Part shown: positions 25,889 to 34,742 of the stretch, piece by piece | Layout: each line of letters begins with the position of its first letter | Position numbering within the stretch: position 1 is the stretch's first letter | Origin: Candidatus Geothrix skivensis | GTDB taxonomy: Bacteria > Acidobacteriota > Holophagae > Holophagales > Holophagaceae | Direction: 5' to 3' | Assembly: GCA_016721195.1 (NCBI GenBank) | Contig: JADKIO010000006.1 | Location: 62,001 to 126,000 of the forward strand | Length of the DNA stretch: 64,000 nucleotides | Translations under genes and position numbers: made by a program | Notes under the pieces: generated by a model | The model's database searches: none | What the model saw: the letters and a program-made list of their open reading frames with translations, nothing else | Told to the model about the DNA's origin: nothing

Positions 25889-26839
25889 TTAGAAGCGCAT
25901 CTCGCGATTGTAGGGCTTGCCCAGGTCCGTGGGCCCCAGCTGCCGGGCCTTGCGGGCCAGGGCCAGGACGATGATGACCAGCACGTAGGGGAGCATCACC
26001 GCGAACTCGTAGGGGAACTTGATGCCCCAGACCTGCATGGAGAGCTGGAAGGACTGGGCAATGCTGAACAGCATGGCGCCCCCGAGGATGCCCAGGGGGC
26101 TCCAGCGCCCGAAGTAGACCAGGGCCACGGCGATGAAGCCCCGGCCGGCCACCAGGTCATCCGAGAACATCTTGGCCTGGCAGAGGGACAGGTAGGCCCC
26201 GGCCAGCCCAGCCATGGCGCCCCCCAGGGCCAGGGCCTGGTAGCGGGTGCGGTCCACGTGGATGCCCATGGTGTCCGCGGCCCGGGGATGGGTGCCCACG
26301 GCCCGCACCTTGAGGCCCCAGGGGGTCTTGTAGAGCAGGAACCAGCTGGCGGGCACCAGCAGGAAGGCCACGTAGGCGAGGGGGTTGTGGTTGAAGAGCA
26401 CGCCCCCGAGGAAGGGGATTTTGGAAAGGTAGGGGATGGGCCACACCTGGATGCCTTCCACGCCGGTGACGCCCCCCACGAAGTGGCGGAAGAGGGTCCC
26501 GGAGAGGCCCCAGCCCAGCATCTGGAGGCCGATGCCGGCGATGCCCTGGGAGGCCCGGAAGGTCACGGTCACCAGGGCGAACAGGAGACCGAAGGCGGCG
26601 CCCACGGCCATGGCGCCCACCAGCCCCAGGACGTTGCCGTAGGGGGCCAGGGCAGCGGACTTGAGGGCGTAGGGCAGCATGAAGCCCACGTAGGCGCCCA
26701 TGCACATGATCCCGTCGCAGCCCAGGTTGAAGACCCCGGCCCGCTGGTTGAAGTTCTCCCCCAGGGCCGCGATGAGGATGGCCACCGAGAAGGGCACCGC
26801 CAGGCAGAGGACGTTGTAGATCATGACGTCCGGGCTCAT
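25889..26839 (-). CDS. Nucleoside-type ABC transporter permease (second subunit)
   Basis: This inner-membrane permease has 316 residues and eight to ten hydrophobic segments. It is of the BPD_transp_2 family found with BMP-type (PnrA/BmpA) nucleoside-binding proteins. ENFNQRAGVFNLGCDGIMCMGAYVGF near the N-terminus is the typical conserved cytoplasmic region. The ATG at 26839 overlaps the stop of the upstream permease (ATGA), with GGAG seven bases before it. The much longer open frame reaching 27310 lies inside that permease gene. It pairs with the 370-residue permease. Confidence 0.88.
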   Translation of the reverse strand: MSPDVMIYNVLCLAVPFSVAILIAALGENFNQRAGVFNLGCDGIMCMGAYVGFMLPYALKSAALAPYGNVLGLVGAMAVGAAFGLLFALVTVTFRASQGIAGIGLQMLGWGLSGTLFRHFVGGVTGVEGIQVWPIPYLSKIPFLGGVLFNHNPLAYVAFLLVPASWFLLYKTPWGLKVRAVGTHPRAADTMGIHVDRTRYQALALGGAMAGLAGAYLSLCQAKMFSDDLVAGRGFIAVALVYFGRWSPLGILGGAMLFSIAQSFQLSMQVWGIKFPYEFAVMLPYVLVIIVLALARKARQLGPTDLGKPYNREMRF

Positions 26840-27948
26840 GGCTGGACTCCCTTCTTCGACTTGAACAACCATGGGGCGAGCCCCGCGAGCCAGCGCATCA
26901 ACCGCTCCTGGGCATAGGGATTCCGCAGGAAGCTCTGGCCGGAAACGATGGCGAGGATGATCACCCCCTGCAGCACCAGCACCATGTTGGCGGGCACCCG
27001 GGCAGAGCGCTGGGTCATGTCGGCCCCGATGAGCAGGATGCCGAAGAAGACCGAGGAGGGGATGATGCCGCCGGGATGGAGCATGCCGAACAGGGCCACC
27101 ACGATGCCGGCGAACCCGTAGCCCGAGGAGATGCCCTCGATGGCCCGGTGGTGGACTCCGGTCACCTCCACGGCGCCCGCCAGGCCCGCGAAGCCCCCGG
27201 CCAGGAGCATGGCGATGATGAGGTACCGCTCCACGGGGATGCCGGCGTAGCGGGCGGCCTTGGCCCCGGCCCCGGCGGCGCGCATGCGGTAGCCGAGGGT
27301 GGTCTTCCACAGCAGCACCCAGACCAGCAGCGCCGCCACCAGGGCCAGGATGAGGCCCGTGTGCAGGCGCGTGCCCGGAACGATCTGGTCCAGGAAGGAG
27401 GCGTCCGGAAGGCGCATGGACTGGGGGGTGCCCGAGCCCGTCTCGAGCTCGTTGGGATCCAGCATGGGGCCCCGGAGCAGGAAGGTGTGGATCTGGGCCG
27501 CGATGTAGTTGAGCATCACCGTACTGAGGATCTCGTTCACCTGGAGGCGGGCCCGCAGCCAGCCCGCGATGCCGCCCCAGATGGCCCCGCCCAGGGCGCC
27601 GGCCAGCAGCACCAGGGGCAGGAGGAAGCCCTTCGACAGGTGCGGCAGGGCCAGGGCCGTGGCGGTGGCGGCGAGCACGCCCATCTGGATCTGGCCCTCG
27701 GCGCCGATGTTGAGGATGCCGCTGCGGAAGGAGATGGCGATGCCCAGGCCCACCAGGAGCAGCGGTACGGAGCGCACCAGGACTTCCGTCACCCCGAACA
27801 GATCCGACAGGGGCCCCGTCAGGATCGTCTTGTAGGTGGCGAGGGGGCTGGCGCCGATGGCCAGGAGGACCAGGGCCACCAGCAGGGCGGCGACGAGGCT
27901 CACCGCGATGATGACCGTGCCGCCGAAGATGACCTTCTGCTTATTCAT
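26836..27948 (-). CDS. Nucleoside-type ABC transporter permease (first subunit)
   Basis: The 370-residue membrane protein of the BPD_transp_2 family carries FRSGILNIGAEGQIQMG, the landmark of permeases in BMP-dependent nucleoside importers. The ATG at 27948 has GGGAG seven bases upstream and gives a proper membrane-anchor N-terminus (MNKQKVIFGGTVI). It overlaps the end of the ATPase gene by eight bases and the next permease by four, so the four genes form one operon. Confidence 0.89.
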   Translation of the reverse strand: MNKQKVIFGGTVIIAVSLVAALLVALVLLAIGASPLATYKTILTGPLSDLFGVTEVLVRSVPLLLVGLGIAISFRSGILNIGAEGQIQMGVLAATATALALPHLSKGFLLPLVLLAGALGGAIWGGIAGWLRARLQVNEILSTVMLNYIAAQIHTFLLRGPMLDPNELETGSGTPQSMRLPDASFLDQIVPGTRLHTGLILALVAALLVWVLLWKTTLGYRMRAAGAGAKAARYAGIPVERYLIIAMLLAGGFAGLAGAVEVTGVHHRAIEGISSGYGFAGIVVALFGMLHPGGIIPSSVFFGILLIGADMTQRSARVPANMVLVLQGVIILAIVSGQSFLRNPYAQERLMRWLAGLAPWLFKSKKGVQP

Positions 27949-29524
27949 GCGCGGCTCCCGCGGCTGGAATGGATGGCGCACCGGCGGCCGGGGGCGGGTC
28001 CGTATCCGTCAGCCCAGCCATGAGGATGCCCAGGCGCTCCCGGGTGGCCTCCACCGCCGGCAGTACCTTCAGGATCCGGCCCTTGTAGATCACCGCAATG
28101 CGATCCGAGAGGTTCATCACCTCTTCCAGTTCCTCGGAGATGAGGATGATGCCGATGCCCTCCCGGCGGCGCTCCAGCAGCTGGGAGTGGATGAACTCCT
28201 GGGCACCCATATCGATGCCCCGGGTCGGGTAGACCGCCACCAGGGCCTTGGGACCCCGGGCGATCTCCCGGGCCAGGATGACCTTCTGGATGTTGCCGCC
28301 GGAGAGGGAGCCCGTGGCCGTGCTCGTGGAGGGGCAGCGGATATCGAAGCGCTCCTTCAGCTGCTCGGCGTTGCGGTCGATCTCTTTGCGGCTGAGGTAG
28401 GAGAGCCGGCTGAATTGCTTCGACGCGAAGTCCTTGAGGATGAGGTTGTCCTTCACGGAGAAGGAGGGGACGATGCCCTCGGTCTGCCGGTCCTCGGGGA
28501 CGTAGCCCATGCCGGAGTCGATGATCTGGCGGGGCGTGTTGTTGGCCAGGTTCCGCCCCTGGAACAGGATCTCGCCGGATTCCACGGGCCGCAGCCCCGC
28601 CAGGGCATCGGCGAATTCCCGCTGGCCGTTGCCGGAGACCCCGGCCACGCCGAGGACCTCCCCGGCCCGCAGCTCCAGATCCAGGCCATCGAGGGCGAGG
28701 TTGCCGCGATCGCCCCGCACCCGGAGCTGCCTCACCGACAGCAGGGGTGTGCCCTGGCCGCCGCTGCCTTCATTGCGGGGGAGGGTCACCTCGTGGCCGG
28801 TCATCAGGGCGGCCAGCTCGGAGGGCTCGTGGTTGGCGGTATGGCCGTTGAACACCACGGCCCCATGGCGCAGGATCGAGACCCGATCGGAGAGTGCCTT
28901 CACCTCGTTGAGCTTGTGGCTGATGAAGATGATGGCCAGCTCGGAGGCCATGCGCTGCAGGCGCTCGATGAGATCGTCCGTCTCCTGGGGCGTGAGGGCC
29001 GAGGTGGGCTCATCCAGGATGAGGAGCCTCGCGCCCAGGCACAGGGTCTTGACCAGCTCCACCCGCTGCTGCTCGCCCACGGAGAGCTGCCAGATGTAGG
29101 CGTCGGGATTCACGGGGAGTTCGTAGCGCTCGGAGACTTCCCGGATCTTCTTGGCGGCGCCCTTGATGTCCAGCCGCATGAAGTGGTGCAGGTCCTTCAG
29201 CCCCATGGCCAGGTTCTCGGCCACGGTCATGTTGGGCACGAGCATGAAGTGCTGGTGCACCATGCCGATGCCGCGGGCGTAGGCGTCCCCCGGGGCGCGG
29301 AACTGGACCACCTCCCCATTGACGGAGATGGTGCCGGAGTCAGGCCGGTAGAGCCCCATGATGATGTTCATGAGGGTGGTCTTGCCCGCGCCGTTCTCGC
29401 CCACCAGGGCCAGCACTTCGCCTCGGCGAACGTCGAGGGTGATGCCATCGCAGGCCAGTACGCCCGGGAAGCGTTTGGTGATGCCTTCCAGCTTGAGTTC
29501 GGAGATGGGCTCAAGGGACGTCAT
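27941..29524 (-). CDS. Nucleoside-type ABC transporter ATPase (two ABC domains)
   Basis: The 527-residue cytoplasmic ATPase has two fused ABC domains. The first has Walker A GENGAGKTT near residue 42, signature LSVGEQQRVE and Walker B LLILDEPTSAL. The second has a degenerate Walker A (GVSGNGQRE) and signature LSGGNIQKV. This asymmetry is normal for ribose- and nucleoside-type importers (RbsA, NupA). It follows the binding-protein gene after a hairpin and overlaps the first permease gene. Confidence 0.92.
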   Translation of the reverse strand: MTSLEPISELKLEGITKRFPGVLACDGITLDVRRGEVLALVGENGAGKTTLMNIIMGLYRPDSGTISVNGEVVQFRAPGDAYARGIGMVHQHFMLVPNMTVAENLAMGLKDLHHFMRLDIKGAAKKIREVSERYELPVNPDAYIWQLSVGEQQRVELVKTLCLGARLLILDEPTSALTPQETDDLIERLQRMASELAIIFISHKLNEVKALSDRVSILRHGAVVFNGHTANHEPSELAALMTGHEVTLPRNEGSGGQGTPLLSVRQLRVRGDRGNLALDGLDLELRAGEVLGVAGVSGNGQREFADALAGLRPVESGEILFQGRNLANNTPRQIIDSGMGYVPEDRQTEGIVPSFSVKDNLILKDFASKQFSRLSYLSRKEIDRNAEQLKERFDIRCPSTSTATGSLSGGNIQKVILAREIARGPKALVAVYPTRGIDMGAQEFIHSQLLERRREGIGIILISEELEEVMNLSDRIAVIYKGRILKVLPAVEATRERLGILMAGLTDTDPPPAAGAPSIPAAGAAHE

Positions 29525-29537
29525 GGGGAATCCTGAT

Positions 29538-29583
29538 CAAAAAGACCCCCCGCCCCCGGCCATGTCGCTGGCCGGGAGGCGGG
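29538..29583 (-). terminator. Intercistronic hairpin after the BMP-binding-protein gene
   Basis: Read on the minus strand, a long GC-rich stem (arms around 29549-29562 and 29569-29583, containing GGCC pairs) is followed by TCTTTTT. It sits between the substrate-binding protein and the ATPase of one operon. Such partial terminators or mRNA-stabilising hairpins usually let the binding protein be made in excess of the membrane parts. Confidence 0.7.
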
Positions 29584-29596
29584 AGTCAACGAGGGA

Positions 29597-30604
29597 CTAC
29601 AGCTTGATGGCCTTCCAGTCGAGCTTGAGCGTGCCGGCCGTCAGGTCCGCCTTGGCCTTGTCCACGGCCTTCTTGATGGCGGGGGTGAGGACCTTGGCGT
29701 CCATCTTGGGGTTCCACTCGAAGCGGAAGCCGCCGTTGGAGAACTGCAGGGGCAGGCTTTCGCCACCCTTGACGCCGGAAGCGCGCTTGGCGATGAGGGC
29801 CTCGACCACGGCCGCGTAGTTGTAGCTGGAGGCGGCGATGACCCGAGTGGCCTCGGGCATGCCCAGCTGGGCCGTATCCTGGCCCACCCACCAGATCCCT
29901 GCGGGAGCGGCCGCCACGGCGCGCAGGGCGCCGATGGCCTGCTGGGCTGAGCCCGTGAGCACGTCTGCGCCATCCTTGAGCTGGGTCTGGGCCAGTTCGC
30001 CCGCCTTGACGAAGTCGCCGAAGCTGCCAGTGAAGGCGACCCGGATGGCCGCGGTGGGGTTGGCGGCCTTGACGCCCATCATGAAGCCGCGGGTGTAGCG
30101 GGCGGAGTCGCCCCCATCCACGGGGCCCACATTGCCGATCTTGCCGGACTTGGTGACCATGCCGGCGATGATGCCGTTCAGGTAGCCGGTCTCCTCGCTG
30201 TAGGGCGTGTAGGTGAACACGTTCTTGGGGCCGATGTTGGCGCTGGTGCCGTAGGCGAAGGTGGTGTTGGGGAAGATGCCGGCCATCTCGGTGACCAGGT
30301 TGTTGTACTGGGCGCCGTGGCAGATGATGATGTCGAAGCCCTTGGAGGCGTATTGGCGGGCGGCGGAGCCCGCGTCCACGGGCTTCATCTTCTCGCTGTG
30401 GCTGTACTCGAGGTTCGCCACGCCATGCTTCTTCTGGACCGCCAGGATGGCGTCATGCATGGACTGGCACCAGCCCTTGTCGTCCACCGTGGATTCCACG
30501 ATGAGGGCGATGCGGACCTTGGCGGCCGGGGCGGCCTGGGCGGTGGCGCCGAAGAGGGTGAGGAGGGAGACCGCGGTCAAGGCGGCCTTGAGGGTGGGCT
30601 TCAT
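29597..30604 (-). CDS. BMP-family nucleoside/purine-binding lipoprotein-like ABC receptor
   Basis: The 335-residue protein belongs to the BMP/PnrA family of periplasmic receptors. It has a signal peptide (about residues 1-25, cleavage near AQA-AP) and the family segments ALIVESTVDDKGWCQSMHDA and GSAARQYASKGFDIIICHGAQ. Family members bind nucleosides, and some related proteins in purine islands may bind nucleobases or ureides. GGAGAAC precedes the ATG. It is the first gene of the importer operon and follows ssnA by about 108 bases, so transcription may continue from the ureide genes. Confidence 0.88.
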   Translation of the reverse strand: MKPTLKAALTAVSLLTLFGATAQAAPAAKVRIALIVESTVDDKGWCQSMHDAILAVQKKHGVANLEYSHSEKMKPVDAGSAARQYASKGFDIIICHGAQYNNLVTEMAGIFPNTTFAYGTSANIGPKNVFTYTPYSEETGYLNGIIAGMVTKSGKIGNVGPVDGGDSARYTRGFMMGVKAANPTAAIRVAFTGSFGDFVKAGELAQTQLKDGADVLTGSAQQAIGALRAVAAAPAGIWWVGQDTAQLGMPEATRVIAASSYNYAAVVEALIAKRASGVKGGESLPLQFSNGGFRFEWNPKMDAKVLTPAIKKAVDKAKADLTAGTLKLDWKAIKL

Positions 30605-30712
30605 GTTGTTCTCCTGTCGGGTCGGAACCGGGGTTCCGGGGCTTGGGTGGAACTGCTGGGGGGGAGCGGTGGGTCTAGAAAGGATGGTCTTGGGGGTGGG
30701 TCTCCGGGCTGG

Positions 30713-32044
30713 CTAGAACCTTTCCCACAGCCGGGTGGCCAGGGCCCGGCTGCGGGCGGCCAGGGCCGCCTCGTCCAGATCGAGGGTCAGGCGCTTGCCT
30801 TCCATGAGCACCCGGCCGCCGCAGATGGTGGTATCCACCGTGGCCTGGGAGAGGCCGAAGATGAGGTGCCCCAGGACCGTCTCGTCGTTCAGGGGCGTGG
30901 GCGGGTGGTAGTCCACCAGGATGAGATCGGCGGCGGCACCCTCCTGGAGCGTGCCCAGGGGGAAGCCCCAGAGCTGGCTGGCCAGCTCCGGGTTGCGCAC
31001 GAAGAGGGTGTTGGCCACTTCCATGAAGGCGCAGCTGGGATTCGCCTGGCGGAGGTGCTGGGCCCACAGGGCCACGCGCACCTCCTCCAGCATGTTCACG
31101 GTCATGGCATCGGTGCCCAGGCCCACCCGGGCCCCCCGTCCAGTGAGCCTGAGGAGGTCGGCGATGCCCACGGCGTTATTGAGGTTGGACTGGGGGTTGT
31201 GGGCCACGAAGGTACCCGTGGCCGCCAGGAGGTCGATGTCCGCGTCGGTGACGTGCACCGCATGGGCGGCGATGCTGTTTGGACCCAGGAGGCCATGGGC
31301 ATGGAGCCGGGCCGTGGGGGTGAGGCCGTGCTGCTCGAGGTTGGCGGCCACGTCCGAGGCCGCCTCGGCCACGTGCACATGGAACCCGATGCCCAGGTCC
31401 CGCCCCAGCTCGGCGGCCCGGTCCAGGGTTTCGTCCGTCAGGGTGAAGGCGGCGTGGAGGCCGAAGAGGGCCCGGAGCTGGGGATCCTGTTCGGCGGCGC
31501 AGCGGCGGGCGAAGCGGGCGTTCTCCTCCAGGCCTTCGGTGGCGATGGCACCGCCGTCCCGGTCCGAGACCTCGTAGCAGAGGCAGGCCCGCAGGCCCGA
31601 GGCCTTCACCGCATCGGCGATGCGATCCAGGGAGCCGGTCACGGCGAAGGGGCTGGCGTGGTGATCCACCAGGGTGGTGGTGCCCTTGCGGATGGCGTCC
31701 AGCAGGACCACCTGGGCGCTCACTTCCACATCGTCCAGGCTGAGCTTCCGGTCCAGCCGCCACCAGAGGTTGTCCAGCACTTCCTGGAAGCTGGCGCTGG
31801 GGGCCATCTTGCCCAGGCCCCGGACCAGTGTGGAGTAGAAGTGCATGTGGGCGTTGATCAGGCCGGGCATGAGCACCTGGCCACCCGCATCGATCACCTT
31901 GTCAAAGGGGCCGGGAATGGCCGCCTTCGGCGCGATCCTGGCGATCCGGCCCCCTTCGATGAGCAGGGCCTGCCCCTCCAGCACCGGGTAGGGGGCGCTG
32001 AAGGTGAGGATCGTGCCGTTGTGGATGAGGATGCGGGTGGACAT
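30713..32044 (-). CDS. ssnA: SsnA-type putative aminohydrolase
   Basis: The 443-residue metal-dependent amidohydrolase carries NAHMH (metal histidines H66 and H68), a central HVHVAE, AAHAVH and a C-terminal GTDAM motif. These and the neighbouring genes match SsnA of the E. coli yge/ygf locus, which is linked to anaerobic purine (urate) breakdown. The exact reaction is not established; deamination or hydrolysis of a purine-derived intermediate is likely. It follows the 485-residue PLP enzyme by 12 bases with a poor ribosome site, so coupling is likely. Confidence 0.85.
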   Translation of the reverse strand: MSTRILIHNGTILTFSAPYPVLEGQALLIEGGRIARIAPKAAIPGPFDKVIDAGGQVLMPGLINAHMHFYSTLVRGLGKMAPSASFQEVLDNLWWRLDRKLSLDDVEVSAQVVLLDAIRKGTTTLVDHHASPFAVTGSLDRIADAVKASGLRACLCYEVSDRDGGAIATEGLEENARFARRCAAEQDPQLRALFGLHAAFTLTDETLDRAAELGRDLGIGFHVHVAEAASDVAANLEQHGLTPTARLHAHGLLGPNSIAAHAVHVTDADIDLLAATGTFVAHNPQSNLNNAVGIADLLRLTGRGARVGLGTDAMTVNMLEEVRVALWAQHLRQANPSCAFMEVANTLFVRNPELASQLWGFPLGTLQEGAAADLILVDYHPPTPLNDETVLGHLIFGLSQATVDTTICGGRVLMEGKRLTLDLDEAALAARSRALATRLWERF

Positions 32045-32056
32045 GGGCGGTGCCGG

Positions 32057-33514
32057 CTAGGAGGCCGCGACCTCCGCGTTGAAGGCGGTGATGAGCTTGT
32101 CGAACTCGGCGGCCTCCTCGGTGAAGAGCTGGCGCCAGTACTCGGGATCCCACTGGGCGTTGATCTCTTCGTAGGTCTTCCCCTGCTGCTCGACCCAGGT
32201 GAAGTACTTCAGGTTGTGGATGGCCTTCTTCTCGGGGAAGGTCAGCTCCTTGAAGTTGTCCACGGCCTGGCGCTCGAGGCTGCCGATGTGGGCCTTGGCG
32301 GCGTCCATGGTCGTGAAGGCGCCGTGCTCGGTGGTCTGCTCCACCAGGCGGGAACGGTACATGTCCGCACTGTCCGTGAAGATCGTGATGATCACGTCGT
32401 TCTCGTCCATTTCCCAGTACTTGGCCGCCTTGATGGCCGCCAGCATGTTGCAGATGCAGCTGATGCCCATGAGCTCCAGCTTGTCGATGGTGGCCGTGTC
32501 GACGCCCAGGGTGGCCAGGTAGGCCTTGCCGGCGGGTTCGTTGAAGAGGCGCAGGACGCGCATGCAGTCCTCGTCATCGATGGCGGCCACGGCATCCGTG
32601 TTGCGGACGTTGTGGACCCAGGGCACGTGCTTGTCGCCGATGCCCTCGATGCGGTGGTCACCGAAGCCGTTCATGAGGAGCGTGGGGCACTGGATGGCCT
32701 CGGTGGCGACGGTCTTGACGCCGGCGTGGAGGGTCTTGAGGTAGTCGCCGGCGGCGATGGTGCCGGCGCTGCCGGTGGCGCTCACGTAGGCCGCCATGCG
32801 GGTCTTCTCGGTCTTGAGGCCATTGAAGACGTCTTCTGCGGCGGGGCCCGTGACGTTGTAGTGCCACACGGGATTTCCGAACTCCTCGAACTGGTTGAAG
32901 ATCAGGTGCTTGGGATCCTTCTTCAGCTCCCAGCACTTGTCGTAGATCTCCTTCACGTTGCTTTCGCAACCGGGGGTGGCGATCACTTCCGAGCCGATCT
33001 CCGCCAGCCAGGTGAACCGCTCCTGGCTCATGTTCTCCGGCAGGATGGCGATGGCCGTGCAGCCCAGCACCGCGGAGTCGAAGGCGCCGCCCCGGCAGTA
33101 GTTCCCCGTGGAGGGCCAGACGGCCTTGTGGTAGTCGGGATCGAATTCGCCGCTCACCAGCCGGGGCACCAGGCAGGCGAAGGCCGCGCCGACCTTGTGG
33201 GCGCCGGTGGGGAAGTACTTCCCGACCAGGCCGATGATGCGGGCCTTCACGCCGGTGATGGCGCTTGGGATCTCCAGGTAGTTGGGTCCGCCGAAGAGCC
33301 CCGTCTCATGGTCGTTCTTCCAGGTGATGCGGAAGAGATTGGCGGGATCGACATCCCATAGTCCCACGTGCTTCAGCCGGGCCTTGATGGACTCCGGGGC
33401 CGTCTGGGGGTTGCGCATCTGGGCGAAGGTGGGGATGACGATGCCCCGGTCCTTGCAGCGCTTGGCGGTGCGCTTGACGACTTCAGCGTTGTACGTTTTT
33501 ACGATTCTGGACAT
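32057..33514 (-). CDS. PLP-dependent fold-type II enzyme in the ureide cluster
   Basis: The 485-residue protein is a tryptophan-synthase-beta/cysteine-synthase-type enzyme. The PLP lysine is probably K107 in PTGAHKVGAA, the STGN loop is at residues 135-138 and a GSAGT loop near residue 250 would hold the phosphate. It does not look like diaminopropionate ammonia-lyase (YgeX) in length or motifs. Its place between ygeW and ssnA suggests a lyase or synthase acting on a diamino acid or carbamoylated intermediate. AGAGGA lies seven bases upstream. The exact function is unknown and the assignment to purine breakdown rests on context. Confidence 0.72.
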   Translation of the reverse strand: MSRIVKTYNAEVVKRTAKRCKDRGIVIPTFAQMRNPQTAPESIKARLKHVGLWDVDPANLFRITWKNDHETGLFGGPNYLEIPSAITGVKARIIGLVGKYFPTGAHKVGAAFACLVPRLVSGEFDPDYHKAVWPSTGNYCRGGAFDSAVLGCTAIAILPENMSQERFTWLAEIGSEVIATPGCESNVKEIYDKCWELKKDPKHLIFNQFEEFGNPVWHYNVTGPAAEDVFNGLKTEKTRMAAYVSATGSAGTIAAGDYLKTLHAGVKTVATEAIQCPTLLMNGFGDHRIEGIGDKHVPWVHNVRNTDAVAAIDDEDCMRVLRLFNEPAGKAYLATLGVDTATIDKLELMGISCICNMLAAIKAAKYWEMDENDVIITIFTDSADMYRSRLVEQTTEHGAFTTMDAAKAHIGSLERQAVDNFKELTFPEKKAIHNLKYFTWVEQQGKTYEEINAQWDPEYWRQLFTEEAAEFDKLITAFNAEVAAS

Positions 33515-33532
33515 ATCGATTCCTCTCGATGC

Positions 33533-34720
33533 TTACAGGCAGAGGTTCTGGGAGCGCTTGATGATCTGCTCGAGCTTGGCGCCGGGGTCCTTCATGCGGG
33601 TGAGGAACATGAGGGCGCTGATGATGAAGGGCTTGTAGGCGGCTTCCTGATAGGTGGGGATGCGGTACTGCTCGAAGACCTCGGCCGACACCTCACCGGC
33701 CTTGCAGCTCACGTCGGTGATGTCGGCGGGCAGGCAGTGCATGTAGAGGGCCTTTTTGTTGGCGGTGGTGTCCATCTTCGCCCGGGTGCACTCCCAGGTC
33801 GTGAACTTGGCGTTGTTGGCCAGGCATTCCTTCTCCAGGGCCTTGAGGCCCTCCTTGTCCGATGTCTTCAGCAGCTCCGTGCGGCGCTGCATGACGTGGA
33901 AGGGGGCCCACGACTTGGGATACACGATGTCGGCGCCGGCGAAGGCCTCATCCATGCTGTTGGACACGGAGAACTTCCCGCCGGAAGCTGCGGCTTGCTT
34001 CCCGGCCAGCTCCACCACTTCGGGGATGAGGCCGTAGCCTTCGGGGTGGGCCAGGCGCACATCCATGCCGAAGCGGCTCATGAGGCCGATGATGCCCTGG
34101 GGTACGGACAGGGGCTTGCCGTAGCTGGGGCTGTAGGCCCAGGTCATGGCGAGCTTCTTGCCCTTCAGGTTCTCCAGGCTGCCGAAGTGGGACTTCAGCC
34201 AGGCCAGGTCCGCCAGGGACTGGGTGGGGTGGTCGATGTCGCACTGCAGGTTGACGATGCTGGGCCGGCGGTGGAGCACGCCCTGCTGGGTGCCGTCCGT
34301 GAGGGCATCGCCCACTTCGCGCATGTACGAGTTGCCCTCGCCCAGGAACATGTCGTCGCGGATGCCGATCACCTCCGTGAGGAAGCTGATCATGTTGGCG
34401 GTCTCGCGCACGGTCTCGCCGTGAGCCACCTGGCTCTTTTCCTCGTCCAGATCGGCCAGGCTCAGGCCCATGGCGCTGGCGGCGGAGGCGAAGCTGAAGC
34501 GGGTGCGGGTGGAGTTGTCCCGGAAGATGGAGATGGCCAGCCCCGTGTCGAAGGAGCGGTAGGACTTGCCTTCCTTGTGCAGGGTCTTGAGGGTGTCGGC
34601 CAGGGTGAGGATGGCGCGGATCTCTTCCTCGGGGTGCTCCCAGGTGAGGAGGAAATCCTTCTCGAAGAGGTTGGTCTTCAGGGCCTGGAACGCTTTGAGG
34701 TTCTCGGTGAGGGAGGGCAT
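33533..34720 (-). CDS. ygeW: Knotted carbamoyltransferase YgeW
   Basis: The 395-residue cytosolic enzyme of the aspartate/ornithine carbamoyltransferase superfamily has the carbamoyl-phosphate loop STRTR (residues 70-74), HPTQ (164-167) and HCLP (328-331). Length and sequence fit the YgeW group, which in purine-degrading bacteria is thought to run in the phosphorolytic direction, making carbamoyl phosphate from a carbamoylated amino compound. The two carbamate kinases in the same island could then make ATP. AAGGAG precedes the ATG. It lies 22 bases after the hydantoinase gene. Confidence 0.92.
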   Translation of the reverse strand: MPSLTENLKAFQALKTNLFEKDFLLTWEHPEEEIRAILTLADTLKTLHKEGKSYRSFDTGLAISIFRDNSTRTRFSFASAASAMGLSLADLDEEKSQVAHGETVRETANMISFLTEVIGIRDDMFLGEGNSYMREVGDALTDGTQQGVLHRRPSIVNLQCDIDHPTQSLADLAWLKSHFGSLENLKGKKLAMTWAYSPSYGKPLSVPQGIIGLMSRFGMDVRLAHPEGYGLIPEVVELAGKQAAASGGKFSVSNSMDEAFAGADIVYPKSWAPFHVMQRRTELLKTSDKEGLKALEKECLANNAKFTTWECTRAKMDTTANKKALYMHCLPADITDVSCKAGEVSAEVFEQYRIPTYQEAAYKPFIISALMFLTRMKDPGAKLEQIIKRSQNLCL

Positions 34721-34742
34721 CGGTGCTCCTTGTGAAGTGGAA

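Noticed and set aside
25889..27310. Long N-terminal extension of the 316-residue permease
   Set aside because: The extra 157 codons lie inside the upstream permease gene and translate to Arg/Gly/Pro/His-rich nonsense. The ATG at 26839 has a ribosome site and the ATGA overlap.
30317..33361. Long plus-strand open frame opposite the BMP receptor, ssnA and the PLP enzyme
   Set aside because: Same reason: the translation is repetitive His/Gly/Ala-rich text, while the minus-strand genes have clear motifs.
32057..33514. Annotation of the 485-residue PLP enzyme as YgeX
   Set aside because: Its PLP-lysine region and length differ from diaminopropionate ammonia-lyase. Only the gene context suggests the role.
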